Shown: positions 27,034 through 35,303, counted from the stretch's first letter. The stretch: DNA of 64,000 nucleotides from Rhizobiales bacterium Ga0077525 (GCA_001464835.1 LNDS01000037.1:40838-104837); one strand, 5' to 3'. Program-made: numbers and translations. The notes: generated by a model from the sequence alone, not told the origin.

Positions 27034-28086
27034 ATGAAGAAAACCATCATCCGGACCGGCTTCGAGGCGCTGTATTTCAGCGGCATGCATCTTCTGATGC
27101 GGCCGTTGATCGGCGGCGTCGGTTCGATCCTGACGCTGCATCACGTGCGGCCGCCGCGCAAAGAGGCGTTCCAGCCGAACCGGCTGCTCGAAGTGACGCC
27201 CATCTTCCTCGAACGGCTGCTGCGCAGGGTCAAGCGCAGCCGGCTCGACGTCATCACGCTCGACGAAATGCACCGGCGCTTCATCGAGAACGATTTCGGC
27301 CGCCGCTTCGTCTGTATCACCGCCGACGACGGCTACAAGGATTTCAACCGCTGGGCGCATCCGCTGTTTCAGAAATACGAACTGCCTTATGCGATGTATA
27401 TTCCGACCAGCTTTCCCGACCGCATCGGTGAATTGTGGTGGCTGGCGCTGGAAGCCGTGGTGGCGCAGAACGACCGCATCGGCATGGTGATCAACGGCGA
27501 GCAGCAATATTTCGACGCGCGCAATGTGCGCGAGAAGCGCGAACTTTACGATGGACTCTACGGTTATCTGCGCAGCATGAAAACCGAGGACGAGGTGCGT
27601 AAGGTGGTGCGCGATCTGTGCGCGACCTATCGTGTCGACATCGCCGAGATCTGCCGCGACCTGTGCATGGACTGGGGCGAGATCGCGCAAATGGCCGACG
27701 ATCCGCTGGTGACGATCGGCGCCCATACCGTCAACCACATGATGCTCAAGAAAGTGCCGAGCGACGCCGTGGTACGCGCCGAAATGGACATGAGCCGCTC
27801 GGTGATCGAGGCGGCGCTCGGCCGGCGCCCGCAGCATCTGGCCTATCCGGTCGGCGATCCGACCTCGGCGGGGCAGCGCGAATTCCGCATCGCGGCCGAG
27901 CTTGGCTTCAAGACTGCGGTGACGACGCGGCCGGGCGTGCTGTTCAAGGCGCATGCCGATCATCTGACGGCGCTGCCGCGGTTGTCGCTCAACGGCGAAT
28001 TCCAGAAGCAGCGTTATGTGAAGGTGCTGATGAGCGGGGCGGGCACCGCGTTCTGGAACAAGTTCCGGCGGGTGAGCGCGGCGTAA
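27034..28086 (+). CDS. Polysaccharide deacetylase (NodB/CE4 family)
   Basis: This 350-residue protein probably removes N- or O-acetyl groups from the exopolysaccharide. The CE4 metal site is visible as TADDGY (usual TFDDGY) and GAHTVNHMML (HxxxH), followed by LAYPVGDP. No signal peptide is obvious, only a moderately hydrophobic N-terminus, so a cytosolic or membrane-associated place is likely. The ATG at 27034 (MKKTIIRTGF) is preferred to an in-frame start 21 bases upstream. It is divergent from the acyltransferase gene with a 159-bp gap that should carry both promoters. Confidence 0.88.
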   Translation: MKKTIIRTGFEALYFSGMHLLMRPLIGGVGSILTLHHVRPPRKEAFQPNRLLEVTPIFLERLLRRVKRSRLDVITLDEMHRRFIENDFGRRFVCITADDGYKDFNRWAHPLFQKYELPYAMYIPTSFPDRIGELWWLALEAVVAQNDRIGMVINGEQQYFDARNVREKRELYDGLYGYLRSMKTEDEVRKVVRDLCATYRVDIAEICRDLCMDWGEIAQMADDPLVTIGAHTVNHMMLKKVPSDAVVRAEMDMSRSVIEAALGRRPQHLAYPVGDPTSAGQREFRIAAELGFKTAVTTRPGVLFKAHADHLTALPRLSLNGEFQKQRYVKVLMSGAGTAFWNKFRRVSAA

Positions 28087-28095
28087 GTTCTCACT

Positions 28096-28213
28096 TGTCA
28101 TTGCCGGGCTTGACCCGGCAATCCATGATGCAGTGCCGTGGACTGAAGATTTTCGTACGGCTTTTCTTTCGAGCAATTTCATCATGGATGCCCGGGTCAA
28201 GCCCGGGCATGAC
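28096..28213. repeat. REP-like inverted pair
   Basis: Two related palindromes, GCCGGGCTTGACCCGGC (from 28103) and GCCCGGGTCAAGCCCGGGC (from 28190), lie in opposite orientation with ATCCATGATG/CATCATGGAT flanks. This is the layout of bacterial interspersed mosaic elements. The right half overlaps the 3' end of the following minus-strand gene. Confidence 0.8.
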
Positions 28214-28544
28214 GATGAAGGCTGGCACGAGCGCCGGGTCGCTTCTTCTTCACCAAATCCCCGAACGCGTCCGGCGGCATCAGCGGCATCGCGCTTTGCA
28301 AGCAATGCAGCGGCTCGCCGCGGCAGCAATGCGACCGGCGGCAGGCCTTGTTGGCGCAGAACTGCGACACGCGCAGCAGATTAGCGACCTGGCGGCGGGC
28401 CACGGTCGCTTGCGCTTGGCGTCCCTCGGCCGATTGCTTCATGTTGGCGGCGACGGCATCGACGATGTGCGCGGCCGCATCGACGATCTTGAACTGAACG
28501 CGTTCGATGTGTTCGCGCAGTTTCTCCCGGTCTTCCTTGTTCAT
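28197..28544 (-). CDS. Hypothetical cysteine-rich small protein
   Basis: This 115-residue protein has a helical N-terminal half (KLREHIERVQFKIVDAAAHIVDAVAANM) followed by a cysteine cluster, CANKACRRSHCCRGEPLHC, that could bind metal or zinc. I believe the cysteine motif is a Rhizobiales-conserved pattern of unknown function. An AAGG lies about 12 bases before the ATG. The last roughly ten codons and the TGA fall inside a REP element, so the native C-terminus may have been replaced by repeat sequence. Confidence 0.65.
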   Translation of the reverse strand: MNKEDREKLREHIERVQFKIVDAAAHIVDAVAANMKQSAEGRQAQATVARRQVANLLRVSQFCANKACRRSHCCRGEPLHCLQSAMPLMPPDAFGDLVKKKRPGARASLHRHARA

Positions 28545-29204
28545 GGCGATAACCTTGGGGGTTGGGGGCGTGTTTCGGCATTCTCGCGGCGCGTCATCGC
28601 GCCCGAGCTATGACAGAGGCCCTCTTCGAGAAAGAAGAGGGGGACGGCGCACCGAAAGGCGCGTCTCCTTAAGCTGCACGCATCCATTCGCGGATGCGTG
28701 GCGCCTCTCGGCGCGCCGTCCGGCGCTTTCGCGGCAGCCGGGCCACGCTTCCGGCGGCTATTGACCTCCCAGGGCGGCCGGGCGCTCGGCCCTTTTGGGC
28801 ACCGAGAACCCTTTTGCCCCGGCAAGGCCAACGGCTTCGCACCGTCAGCCGGCTCCCGGCGGGGGGTCCTAGTGCCCCCGGGTGGAGCCCCGGCACCGCC
28901 CGAGCGCGCTTCCCTGCTGAGGAAACGCCCGCGGACGCCGGCCCGTCCCCCCGCGAGCCGGAGCAACCGGTTCGCGTCCCCCTCACGAGGGGCGAGCAGG
29001 AATATCTATAATCCTATAATGGATAGTGGTCAAGCGGTGTTTAGGATTATTTATAAAGGACGGCGCAGTGGTGTTTCGGCCGGACCGGACCCGCGCGCGA
29101 CGTTCCTGTGCACGGCGCCCATACCGGGCTTCCCGGTCGTTTCACCGCCGCCGCCAGCAGGCTAGGTTCCGGCCAGTTGCACGAGACAACGTCGGGGATT
29201 TGCC
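28545..29204. other. 660-bp very G+C-rich gap with many hairpins and an A+T-rich inverted repeat
   Basis: No credible gene is seen. Short frames on both strands give low-complexity Arg/Gly/Pro peptides, typical of translated Rhizobiales intergenic repeats. Stable hairpins include CTCGGCCC/GGGCACCGAG around 28791-28812, a CCGGC...GCCGG stem around 28820-28854 and GGGGG/CCCCC around 28861-28880. At 29001-29060 the composition changes to A+T-rich, with ATAATCCTA (29008-29016) inverted as TAGGATTAT (29042-29050). Confidence 0.6.
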
Positions 29205-29804
29205 ATGAAAGCCGATGAAGCCGCCGAACTGATGGACAAGAGCGCAGAAAGCGACCGCTTCAAGCAGCGCGCCGCGGTGATGATCGCCGCCTTTGCCATG
29301 GTGCTGGCGATCTGCGGCCTCGGCGGCTCGAATGCCGGCAAGGAAGCGGGGCTAAACAACGTGCTGGCCTCGAATTACTTCAACTTCTACCAGGCCAAAA
29401 ATTTGCGCCAGGCTGCGCTCGGCCTTGCCGTGGACGAGGCCGAACTGGTCTGGCTGACCTACCCGGCGACGCCGGAGGCGGCCAAGCAGGCGATCCGCGA
29501 GAAGGTGACGCGCTACAAGGCGACCATCGCGCGCTACGAATCCGAGCCGGAAACGCGCGAGGGCAAAAAGGAATTAATGGTGCGCGCCAAGGAGTACGAG
29601 GAAAAGCGCGACCACGCGCTCAAGCAGGACCCGTATTTCGATTACGCCGAGGCGCTCCTGCAAATCGCCATTGTGCTGACCTCGGTGGCGATCGTCGCCA
29701 ATCTGGCGTGGCTGGCTTATTTCGGCGGCGTCATCGGCATTGTCGGCCTGCTGCTGACGATCAACGGCTTCTGGCTGCTGGTGGAAATTCCCGGACTGGC
29801 GTGA
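29205..29804 (+). CDS. DUF4337 family membrane protein
   Basis: This 199-residue protein of the DUF4337 family has one hydrophobic segment at about residues 25-45 (MIAAFAMVLAICGLGGSNAG) and two near the C-terminus (about 145-195). Between them is a charged, probably coiled-coil region (KVTRYKATIARYESEPETREGKKELM). The N-terminal motif SNYFNFYQAKNLRQ is typical of the family. Its function is not known. It follows the G+C-rich gap and has no obvious operon partner. Confidence 0.75.
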   Translation: MKADEAAELMDKSAESDRFKQRAAVMIAAFAMVLAICGLGGSNAGKEAGLNNVLASNYFNFYQAKNLRQAALGLAVDEAELVWLTYPATPEAAKQAIREKVTRYKATIARYESEPETREGKKELMVRAKEYEEKRDHALKQDPYFDYAEALLQIAIVLTSVAIVANLAWLAYFGGVIGIVGLLLTINGFWLLVEIPGLA

Positions 29805-29814
29805 GCCGCAAGCG

Positions 29815-30090
29815 TCACCGCACCAAGTCGGCGTAGTCCGGGTGCGTGTTGATGAAGTGGCGTACGAAGGAGCACAGCGGCACGACCTTGCGACCTTCGC
29901 CGCGAATGAGGTCGAGCGTGCCGGCGACCAATTGCGAGCCGACGCCGCGGCCTTCCAGTGCGCGCGGCACTTCGGTGTGCATGATCGTCACAGTGAAGTC
30001 GTCGCGCCGGTAGCTGGCGAACGCCGTGCCGGCAGGCGTCGCCAGTTCGAAGCGGTTGCGGTCGGGATTGTCGTGGACGGCTGAGGACAT
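29815..30090 (-). CDS. GNAT-family N-acetyltransferase (YidJ/DUF-type, short)
   Basis: This 91-residue minimal GNAT has the acetyl-CoA binding segment VPRALEGRGVGSQLVAGTLDLIR followed by VVPLCSFVRHFINTHPDYADLV, the signature of the short YjdJ-like acetyltransferases. The ATG at 30090 gives the usual family length; the frame is open to 30183 but the extra residues are not family-like. The substrate is unknown. Confidence 0.8.
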   Translation of the reverse strand: MSSAVHDNPDRNRFELATPAGTAFASYRRDDFTVTIMHTEVPRALEGRGVGSQLVAGTLDLIRGEGRKVVPLCSFVRHFINTHPDYADLVR

Positions 30091-30207
30091 GGGAGTGAGA
30101 TAGGGGCGGGGAGGATTGAGGGCAAGGGTCGGGCCCTGTCGGCTGGAGGCCGTGACCGCGCCGGCGGCCCTGTTGAAGTTCACCGTTAAACGTAGTACAT
30201 TAATGCC

Positions 30208-30495
30208 ATGATCCGGTCGTGGCGAAATTCCGTGACCCGCAAGGTTTGGGACGGCGAACAGCCGAACGGACTGCGCGGGCTCGATTTCGAGGCCGCCATC
30301 GATCTGCTATTGGCGCTCAATATCGCCAAGTCGCTGAGCGATCTTAGTCCGCTGAAAAGCGTCGGGCTGCATAAGCTCAAAGGCGATCGCAAAGGCCAAT
30401 GGGCGGTGTCGGTGAATGAGCGCTGGCGCATCTGCTTCACGTTTCGCAAGGGTGAAGCCTACGATGTCGAGATTGTCGATTATCACAGGGGATAG
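30208..30495 (+). CDS. higB: Toxin HigB (RelE/HigB family)
   Basis: HigB toxins are ribosome-dependent mRNA endonucleases. The 95-residue protein has the family pattern: MIRSWRNSVTRKVWDGE, KSLSDLSPLKSVGLHKLKGDRKGQWAVSVNERWRICFTF and a final VEIVDYHRG. Toxin precedes antitoxin, the usual order of higBA. The antitoxin ATG lies three bases after the toxin stop. The upstream 117-bp gap to the divergent GNAT gene should hold the autoregulated promoter. Confidence 0.9.
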   Translation: MIRSWRNSVTRKVWDGEQPNGLRGLDFEAAIDLLLALNIAKSLSDLSPLKSVGLHKLKGDRKGQWAVSVNERWRICFTFRKGEAYDVEIVDYHRG

Positions 30496-30498
30496 ATC

Positions 30499-30786
30499 AT
30501 GCCGCCGGTTGCCCATCCTGGACGTCTGCTGAAGCGTGAACTTACGGCCCGCAAATTGAGCGCCAATCGGCTGTCGCTCGACATCGGCGTGCCGTCCGGC
30601 CGCATTACCGACATTCTCAACGCGCGCCGCTCGATTACCGCGGACACGGCGGTGCGGCTTGGCCGCTATTTCGGTAACAGCGCGCAGTTCTGGCTCGACT
30701 TGCAGAGCCAGTACGATATCGGCGTGGTGGAGCGCGAGAAGGGCGGCGAAATCGCCAAGCGGGTGAGGCCGGCGGACGCCGCGTAG
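30499..30786 (+). CDS. higA: Antitoxin HigA (XRE-type DNA-binding)
   Basis: HigA neutralises HigB and represses the higBA promoter. The 95-residue protein has an XRE helix-turn-helix: GRLLKRELTARKLSANRLSLDIGVPSGRITDILNARRSITADTAVRLGRYFG, then QFWLDLQSQYDI, the hallmark of HigA/VapI-like antitoxins. It is co-transcribed with higB. Confidence 0.92.
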   Translation: MPPVAHPGRLLKRELTARKLSANRLSLDIGVPSGRITDILNARRSITADTAVRLGRYFGNSAQFWLDLQSQYDIGVVEREKGGEIAKRVRPADAA

Positions 30787-30809
30787 CAGATTGCTTTCAG
30801 GCCTTGCGC

Positions 30810-31025
30810 TTAGGCCTTCCTCCGGTCCCCCTTCGACATCCACGAAATGATCGGCATCGCCGGCAGCACCCAGCCGAGGCCGGCGACGGCGTAGTAGATC
30901 GCCGCGACGAGGCCGTTAATGTCGAGCAGCACTGACTGCGCCAGCGCCATGGCGAGCAGCGCCCAGACCATGACCAGGACGAGGAGGGCGACGGCGCCAA
31001 TGAACTTGCGCAGGCGAGGCGGCAT
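30810..31025 (-). CDS. DUF2842 family small membrane protein
   Basis: This 71-residue protein has two hydrophobic helices (about residues 9-28 and 36-56) and the DUF2842 ending LGWVLPAMPIISWMSKGDRRK. The ATG at 31025 is supported by GGAG at good spacing; open frame upstream runs into a REP element. Its function is unknown, although the family is widespread in Alphaproteobacteria. Confidence 0.8.
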   Translation of the reverse strand: MPPRLRKFIGAVALLVLVMVWALLAMALAQSVLLDINGLVAAIYYAVAGLGWVLPAMPIISWMSKGDRRKA

Positions 31026-31037
31026 GGAAACTCCGGT

Positions 31038-31133
31038 GTCATGCCCGCGCAGGCGGGCATCCAGCACTTACTAGAATTGTATCCTCAATGAAACACCGGG
31101 GTTACTGGATCGTCCGCCTTCGCGGACGATGAC
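31038..31133. repeat. REP-like inverted pair
   Basis: ATGCCCGCGCAGGCGGGCAT with CCAG at 31041-31064 and CTGGATCGTCCGCCTTCGCG continuing to GACGATGAC at 31105-31133 face each other. They belong to the same GTCATxCCCGC...GCGGGxATCCAG class as the other repeats in the window and lie between two divergent genes. Confidence 0.75.
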
Positions 31134-31213
31134 AGCATTGCTATTTGCGTTTCTCGACGCCCTGACTATATGGTTCGCGCACCTTCCCGCAAGCTCCAAG
31201 AACTGCCCGACAA

Positions 31214-32323
31214 ATGCGATACGCCATGCCGGAAACCACGCTCAATCCAGACATTTCGCCGCGTCACCTGCGCGCGGTGCGGCTGTGGCTTTACGCCGTC
31301 GCGGCGATGATCTTTCTGACGCTGGTGGTCGGCGGCGCGACGCGGCTGACCGAAAGTGGTCTCTCGATCACCGAATGGAAGCCGGTGACCGGCGTGCTGC
31401 CGCCTTTGTCGCAGAGCGACTGGCAGGCGGAATTCTCAAAGTATCAGGCGATCCCGCAATACCAGCAGGTCAATCGCGGCATGAGCCTGGATGAGTTCAA
31501 AACGATCTATTTCTGGGAGTGGTCGCACCGGCTGCTGGCGCGCGCCACGGGCGTTGTGTTTCTTCTGCCGTTTTTGTTTTTCTTGTGGCGCGGCTGGGTG
31601 CCGGCGGGACTGAAACTGCGGCTGTGGGGGATGTTCGCCGGTGGCGCGGCGCTTGGCGCGGTCGGCTGGTGGATGGTGTCGTCGGGACTGGCCGGCAGCA
31701 ATCTGGTCAGCGTGTCGCAATACCGGCTCGGTTTTCATCTGACGCTGGCTTGCGCGATCTACGCCGCGGTGCTGTGGACCGCGCAAGGTCTCGTCGCGAC
31801 GCCGCGGCCTGTGGCGCCGCCGCGATTGCGGCTCGGCGCTTTGGCCTTGATGCTGGCGATGTTGTTGCAGATCTATCTCGGCGCGCTGGTCGCCGGGCTC
31901 GACGCCGGGCTGACCTACAACACCTGGCCGTTGATCGACGGCGCCCTGGTGCCGGACGGCGCGCGGCTGTGGTTCATTCAGCCGGCGTGGCGCAATCTGT
32001 TCGAGAATACACTGACGGTGCAGTTCAATCACCGCCTGCTGGCCTATGCGCTGTTCATCGGCGCGTGGCTGCACGCCTACGATGCGTGGCGGGCGGGACG
32101 CGCGGCGCGCGGCGCGCTGCTGCTGGCGATCGGCGTGACGTTGCAAGCGGTGCTCGGCATTGTCACGCTGCTGGAAGCGGCGCCGCTCGCTCTCGCGTTG
32201 TCGCACCAGATGCTGGCGGTGCTGCTGCTCAGCATCGCCGCCGTGCATGGCGAAGCGTTGTCGCGGCGCGCACCGGCTGGCGCGCTGCGGCCCGTGGGGC
32301 AAAGTGCGGGATTTGGCGCATGA
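31214..32323 (+). CDS. ctaA: Haem A synthase (COX15/CtaA)
   Basis: CtaA oxidises haem O to haem A, the cofactor of aa3-type cytochrome oxidases. The 369-residue protein has eight hydrophobic helices and the conserved haem-binding motifs [20 protein letters not shown] and [11 protein letters not shown], with [23 protein letters not shown] near the N-terminus. This is the alphaproteobacterial type-2 form. Its stop overlaps the start of the next gene (ATGA). Confidence 0.95.
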   Translation: MRYAMPETTLNPDISPRHLRAVRLWLYAVAAMIFLTLVVGGATRLTESGLSITEWKPVTGVLPPLSQSDWQAEFSKYQAIPQYQQVNRGMSLDEFKTIYFWEWSHRLLARATGVVFLLPFLFFLWRGWVPAGLKLRLWGMFAGGAALGAVGWWMVSSGLAGSNLVSVSQYRLGFHLTLACAIYAAVLWTAQGLVATPRPVAPPRLRLGALALMLAMLLQIYLGALVAGLDAGLTYNTWPLIDGALVPDGARLWFIQPAWRNLFENTLTVQFNHRLLAYALFIGAWLHAYDAWRAGRAARGALLLAIGVTLQAVLGIVTLLEAAPLALALSHQMLAVLLLSIAAVHGEALSRRAPAGALRPVGQSAGFGA

Positions 32324-33078
32324 TCGACGTCCAGCACGAGGGCGGCATCGCCACCGTCACGATGGCGCATGGCAAGGCCAATGCACTGGACATCGCGTTC
32401 TGCGATACGCTGACCGCGAGCTTTGCGGCGCTGCGCGGGGAGGACATCAAGGCCATCGTGCTGACCGGGCAGGGCCATATTTTTTCGGCCGGCGTCGACT
32501 TGAAACAGCTGAGCGCCGGCGGCGCCGATTATGTGCGCCGCTTTCTGCCGAGCCTGCACCGGCTCTATGACGCGGTGTTCTTTCATCCGAAACCGGTGAT
32601 CGCGGCGATCAACGGCCATGCGATGGCCGGCGGCGCGGTGCTGGCGGCCTGCGCCGACCGTCGCATCATGGCCGCGAACAGCGGCCGCGTCGGCATTACC
32701 GAAATGCTGGTCGGCGTGCCGTTTCCGGCCCTGGCGTTCGAGGTGGTGCGCTTCGCGGTGCCGCCGCGCTATCTGCCGGAGTTCGCGCTGACCGGCGCGA
32801 CCTATCCGACCGATGAAGCATTGGCGAAAGGCTGGGTCGATGAAGTGGCCGAGCCGGGCGAACTGATGGCGCGGGCGCGCGACGCGGCGGCGTTCTATGC
32901 GGGCCTGTCGCCAGCGGCTTTCGCGCAGACCAAGATGCAGGTGCGCCAGGGCGTCAGTGAACGCATGGCCTTGAGCGGGGCGGCGACCGACAGAGCGGTG
33001 ACGGAGATCTGGACGCAAAGCGAGACTTTGGCGCGTGTCGCCGATTATGTCGCGAAGACGTTGACCAAACGCGGCTAG
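32320..33078 (+). CDS. Enoyl-CoA hydratase/isomerase family protein
   Basis: This 252-residue crotonase-fold protein is coupled to ctaA by a four-base ATGA overlap. The oxyanion-hole segment [11 protein letters not shown] and the [16 protein letters not shown] segment are present. The position of the first catalytic glutamate (GGGxELA in hydratases) is hydrophobic, while ITEMLVG keeps the second. It may therefore be an isomerase, hydrolase or other crotonase rather than a hydratase. The frame stays open upstream into ctaA, but that part is an overlap frame. Confidence 0.85.
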   Translation: MIDVQHEGGIATVTMAHGKANALDIAFCDTLTASFAALRGEDIKAIVLTGQGHIFSAGVDLKQLSAGGADYVRRFLPSLHRLYDAVFFHPKPVIAAINGHAMAGGAVLAACADRRIMAANSGRVGITEMLVGVPFPALAFEVVRFAVPPRYLPEFALTGATYPTDEALAKGWVDEVAEPGELMARARDAAAFYAGLSPAAFAQTKMQVRQGVSERMALSGAATDRAVTEIWTQSETLARVADYVAKTLTKRG

Positions 33079-33851
33079 CGCGGGGCGATGGGACTATCGT
33101 AGGCAACGCCCGTATCGGCGCCGCGATACGCGAAATGCCACCATTCACGTTTGTAATTGGCGAAGCCGTGCCTGCGCATGGCTTCCAGCAGCACGCGGCG
33201 GTTGGCGGCCTGTACCAGCGTGATTGACGCATTGAGCGTGTGGCTTTTGGCGTCGAAGCAATCGAAGCCGGTGCCCATGTCGAGACTGTTGTCGGGCGCG
33301 CGTTGCGCGGATGTGCAGGGGCCGTACTTTGCAGACGGGTCGAAAGCGGCGGCGGCGCTGCCGCGCGGCACCACAGTCAGATCGATGGCGACGCCGCGCG
33401 AATGGGCGGAGTGCGCGGCGATGTAGCCTAGCGCGAACAGTTTCGATTTGTCGAGCGCCGGATAAAAGCGCGACGTGTCCGCGCCGCCTTTGGCCCGCGC
33501 CCAGGCCGCCATTGCCGCAACGGCGCGGGCCGGGCGATAGCAGTCATAGACTTTCAGCGACAGGTTTGCGGCGGCAAGGTCCGATTGCACGCGGCTCAGC
33601 GCGCGCGCGACTTGCGGCAGCAGCAGGCAGTCCGCCGCGGTATAGCCGGGCAGCGGACGGCCGGTGAAATTGTCGGCCGTCGCATAGCGCATGTCCTGCG
33701 CGATGGTCGGATCAATGTCGCGCAGGTAAACAAGCGGCGCGGCTTGCGCGGTGGCGCTCAAGAAGAGATACGCAAACGCTGCAAGCAGAAAAGAGCTGGA
33801 TCCCCGCTTTCGCGGGGATGACCGGAGTTTAGAAATAGCGGTCGTGCCCAA
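33075..33851 (-). CDS. M15 family D-Ala-D-Ala dipeptidase (VanX/DdpX-like), N-terminus altered by a repeat
   Basis: VanX-like enzymes cleave D-Ala-D-Ala, in recycling or peptidoglycan turnover. The zinc motif SAHSRGVAIDLTVV and the C-terminal EWWHF are intact, and a signal peptide ends in SATAQA, so it should act in the periplasm. There is no ATG: the only start upstream of the signal sequence is a TTG at 33851, eight bases after the metY stop. Between start and signal lies a REP element encoding SSPRKRGSS. Total length 258 residues. The stop overlaps the convergent crotonase gene by four bases. Confidence 0.8.
   Translation of the reverse strand: MGTTAISKLRSSPRKRGSSSFLLAAFAYLFLSATAQAAPLVYLRDIDPTIAQDMRYATADNFTGRPLPGYTAADCLLLPQVARALSRVQSDLAAANLSLKVYDCYRPARAVAAMAAWARAKGGADTSRFYPALDKSKLFALGYIAAHSAHSRGVAIDLTVVPRGSAAAAFDPSAKYGPCTSAQRAPDNSLDMGTGFDCFDAKSHTLNASITLVQAANRRVLLEAMRRHGFANYKREWWHFAYRGADTGVAYDSPIAPR
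33796..33825. repeat. REP-like palindrome inside the 5' coding end of the M15 peptidase gene
   Basis: CTGGATCCCCGCTTTCGCGG continuing to GGATGACCGG is the same hairpin class as at 37710-37739 (CCCCGC TTTC GCGGGG). Here it is a single copy and is translated as part of the precursor. Confidence 0.75.
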
Positions 33852-33858
33852 ACCGCGC

Positions 33859-35154
33859 TTACTTCGCCGTCAATCCTAGTTCGAGATCGGCGATGATGTC
33901 TTCCTTGTCCTCGATGCCGATCGACAGCCGCACGACGTCGGGGCCGGCGCCGGCCTGCACCTTCTGCGCGTCGGACAACTGCTTGTGCGTGGTCGAAGCC
34001 GGATGGATGATCAGCGAGCGGGTGTCGCCGATATTGGCGAGATGCGAGAATAGCTTCACGTTCGACACCAGCTTGACGCCGGCGTCGTAGCCGCCCTTGA
34101 GGCCGACGGTCATCACGGCGCCGCAGCCCTTCGGGCAGTATTTCTGCGCCAGCGAATGATACTTGTCCGACGGCAAGCCCGAGTAGCTGACCCAGGCGAC
34201 TTCCGGGCGCTGCGTCAGCCAGGTGGCGACCGCCAGCGCATTGTCGGAATGGCGCTGCATGCGCAGCGGCAAGGTCTCGATACCGGTGGAGATGAGGAAC
34301 GCATTGAACGGCGACAAAGCCGGCCCGAGATCGCGCAGGCCGAGCACGCGGCAGGCAATGGCGAAGGCGAAGTTGCCGAAGGTCTCGTGCAGCACGATGC
34401 CGGAATATTCCGGGCGCGGTTCGCACAGCATCGGATACTTCTTGTCGCGCGACCAGTTGAAGGTGCCGGCATCGACGATCATGCCGCCGATGGAGTTGCC
34501 GTGGCCGCCCAAGAATTTGGTGAGCGAGTGCACGACGATGTCGGCGCCGTATTCGATCGGCTTGCACAGATAGGGCGTCGCCAAGGTGTTGTCGACGATC
34601 AGCGGCACATTGGCCTTGCGGGCGATCTTGCCGATGGCTTCGATGTCGGTGACGACGCCGCCCGGATTGGCGATGGATTCGATGAAGATCGCCTTGGTCT
34701 TCGGCGTCACCGCCGTTTCAAACGAGGAGAGATCGTCCGGGTCGGCCCAGACCACGTTCCAGCCGAAGCTCTTGAAGGCGTGGTTGAACTGGTTGATCGA
34801 GCCGCCATAGAGCTTCTTCGAGGCGATGAATTCGTCGCCCGGCACCAGCAGCGTCTGCATGACGATGACCTGCGCGGCGTGGCCGGACGCCACCGCGAGG
34901 CCGGCGGTGCCGCCTTCAAGTGCTGCGACGCGCTCTTCCAGCACGGCGCAGGTCGGGTTGCCGATGCGCGTGTAAATGTTGCCGAAGGCCTGCAGGCCGA
35001 ACAGCGAGGCGGCGTGATCGACGTCGTCGAACACGAAAGACGTGGTCTGGTAGATCGGCGTGGCGCGCGCGCCGGTGGTCGGGTCGGGCTTGGCGCCGGC
35101 GTGAATCGCGAGCGTGTTGAAACCGGGAATGCGTTCGGCGTCGGCCATGGTCAT
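33859..35154 (-). CDS. metY: O-acetylhomoserine aminocarboxypropyltransferase (sulfhydrylase)
   Basis: This PLP enzyme makes homocysteine (or methionine) from O-acetylhomoserine and sulfide (or methanethiol). The 431-residue protein has the family start GFNTLAIHAGAKPDPTTGARATPIYQTTSFVFDD, YTRIGNPT and the PLP lysine in VHSLTKFLGGHGN. The ATG at 35154 is preceded by AAGGGATTT; the open frame upstream covers the promoter. It is followed closely by the M15 peptidase gene on the same strand. Confidence 0.93.
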   Translation of the reverse strand: MTMADAERIPGFNTLAIHAGAKPDPTTGARATPIYQTTSFVFDDVDHAASLFGLQAFGNIYTRIGNPTCAVLEERVAALEGGTAGLAVASGHAAQVIVMQTLLVPGDEFIASKKLYGGSINQFNHAFKSFGWNVVWADPDDLSSFETAVTPKTKAIFIESIANPGGVVTDIEAIGKIARKANVPLIVDNTLATPYLCKPIEYGADIVVHSLTKFLGGHGNSIGGMIVDAGTFNWSRDKKYPMLCEPRPEYSGIVLHETFGNFAFAIACRVLGLRDLGPALSPFNAFLISTGIETLPLRMQRHSDNALAVATWLTQRPEVAWVSYSGLPSDKYHSLAQKYCPKGCGAVMTVGLKGGYDAGVKLVSNVKLFSHLANIGDTRSLIIHPASTTHKQLSDAQKVQAGAGPDVVRLSIGIEDKEDIIADLELGLTAK

Positions 35155-35200
35155 AAATCCCTTGCTGCCGGGCCGAATTGCTGCCCGTGCTTGTGGCGCA

Positions 35201-35228
35201 GGTTTAGCCAATGGCTGGAACTGGTCAA
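35201..35228 (-). promoter_or_regulatory. Probable sigma-70 promoter of metY
   Basis: On the minus strand TTGACC (35228-35223) and TAAACC (35206-35201) are 16 bp apart. A transcript would start near 35194 with a leader of about 40 bases. I looked for a SAM-II riboswitch, common before alphaproteobacterial met genes, and did not find its conserved parts. Confidence 0.4.
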
Positions 35229-35303
35229 GGGACAGGTCGTTTGAATTTCGCCGGAAAACGGCGTGCGCGTTATCGCCGCAATGCGCTGGTCAGTAAAATC
35301 GCC

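Noticed and set aside
26875..28329. Upstream extension of the acyltransferase frame to 886 codons
   Set aside because: It runs antisense through the polysaccharide deacetylase gene and lacks protein-like character before the ATG at 26874.
28541..28986. Arg/Gly/Pro-rich frames of 105-155 codons on both strands
   Set aside because: They overlap each other in a hairpin-rich repeat-like gap and show only low-complexity composition.
31519..32319. Extension of the crotonase frame into ctaA
   Set aside because: The segment is the +1 shadow of ctaA, and the family start MIDVQHEGG is at 32320 with a normal ATGA overlap.
35155..35303. SAM-II riboswitch ahead of metY
   Set aside because: The short metY leader lacks the conserved SAM-II stem and pseudoknot sequence; only a promoter-like pair was seen.
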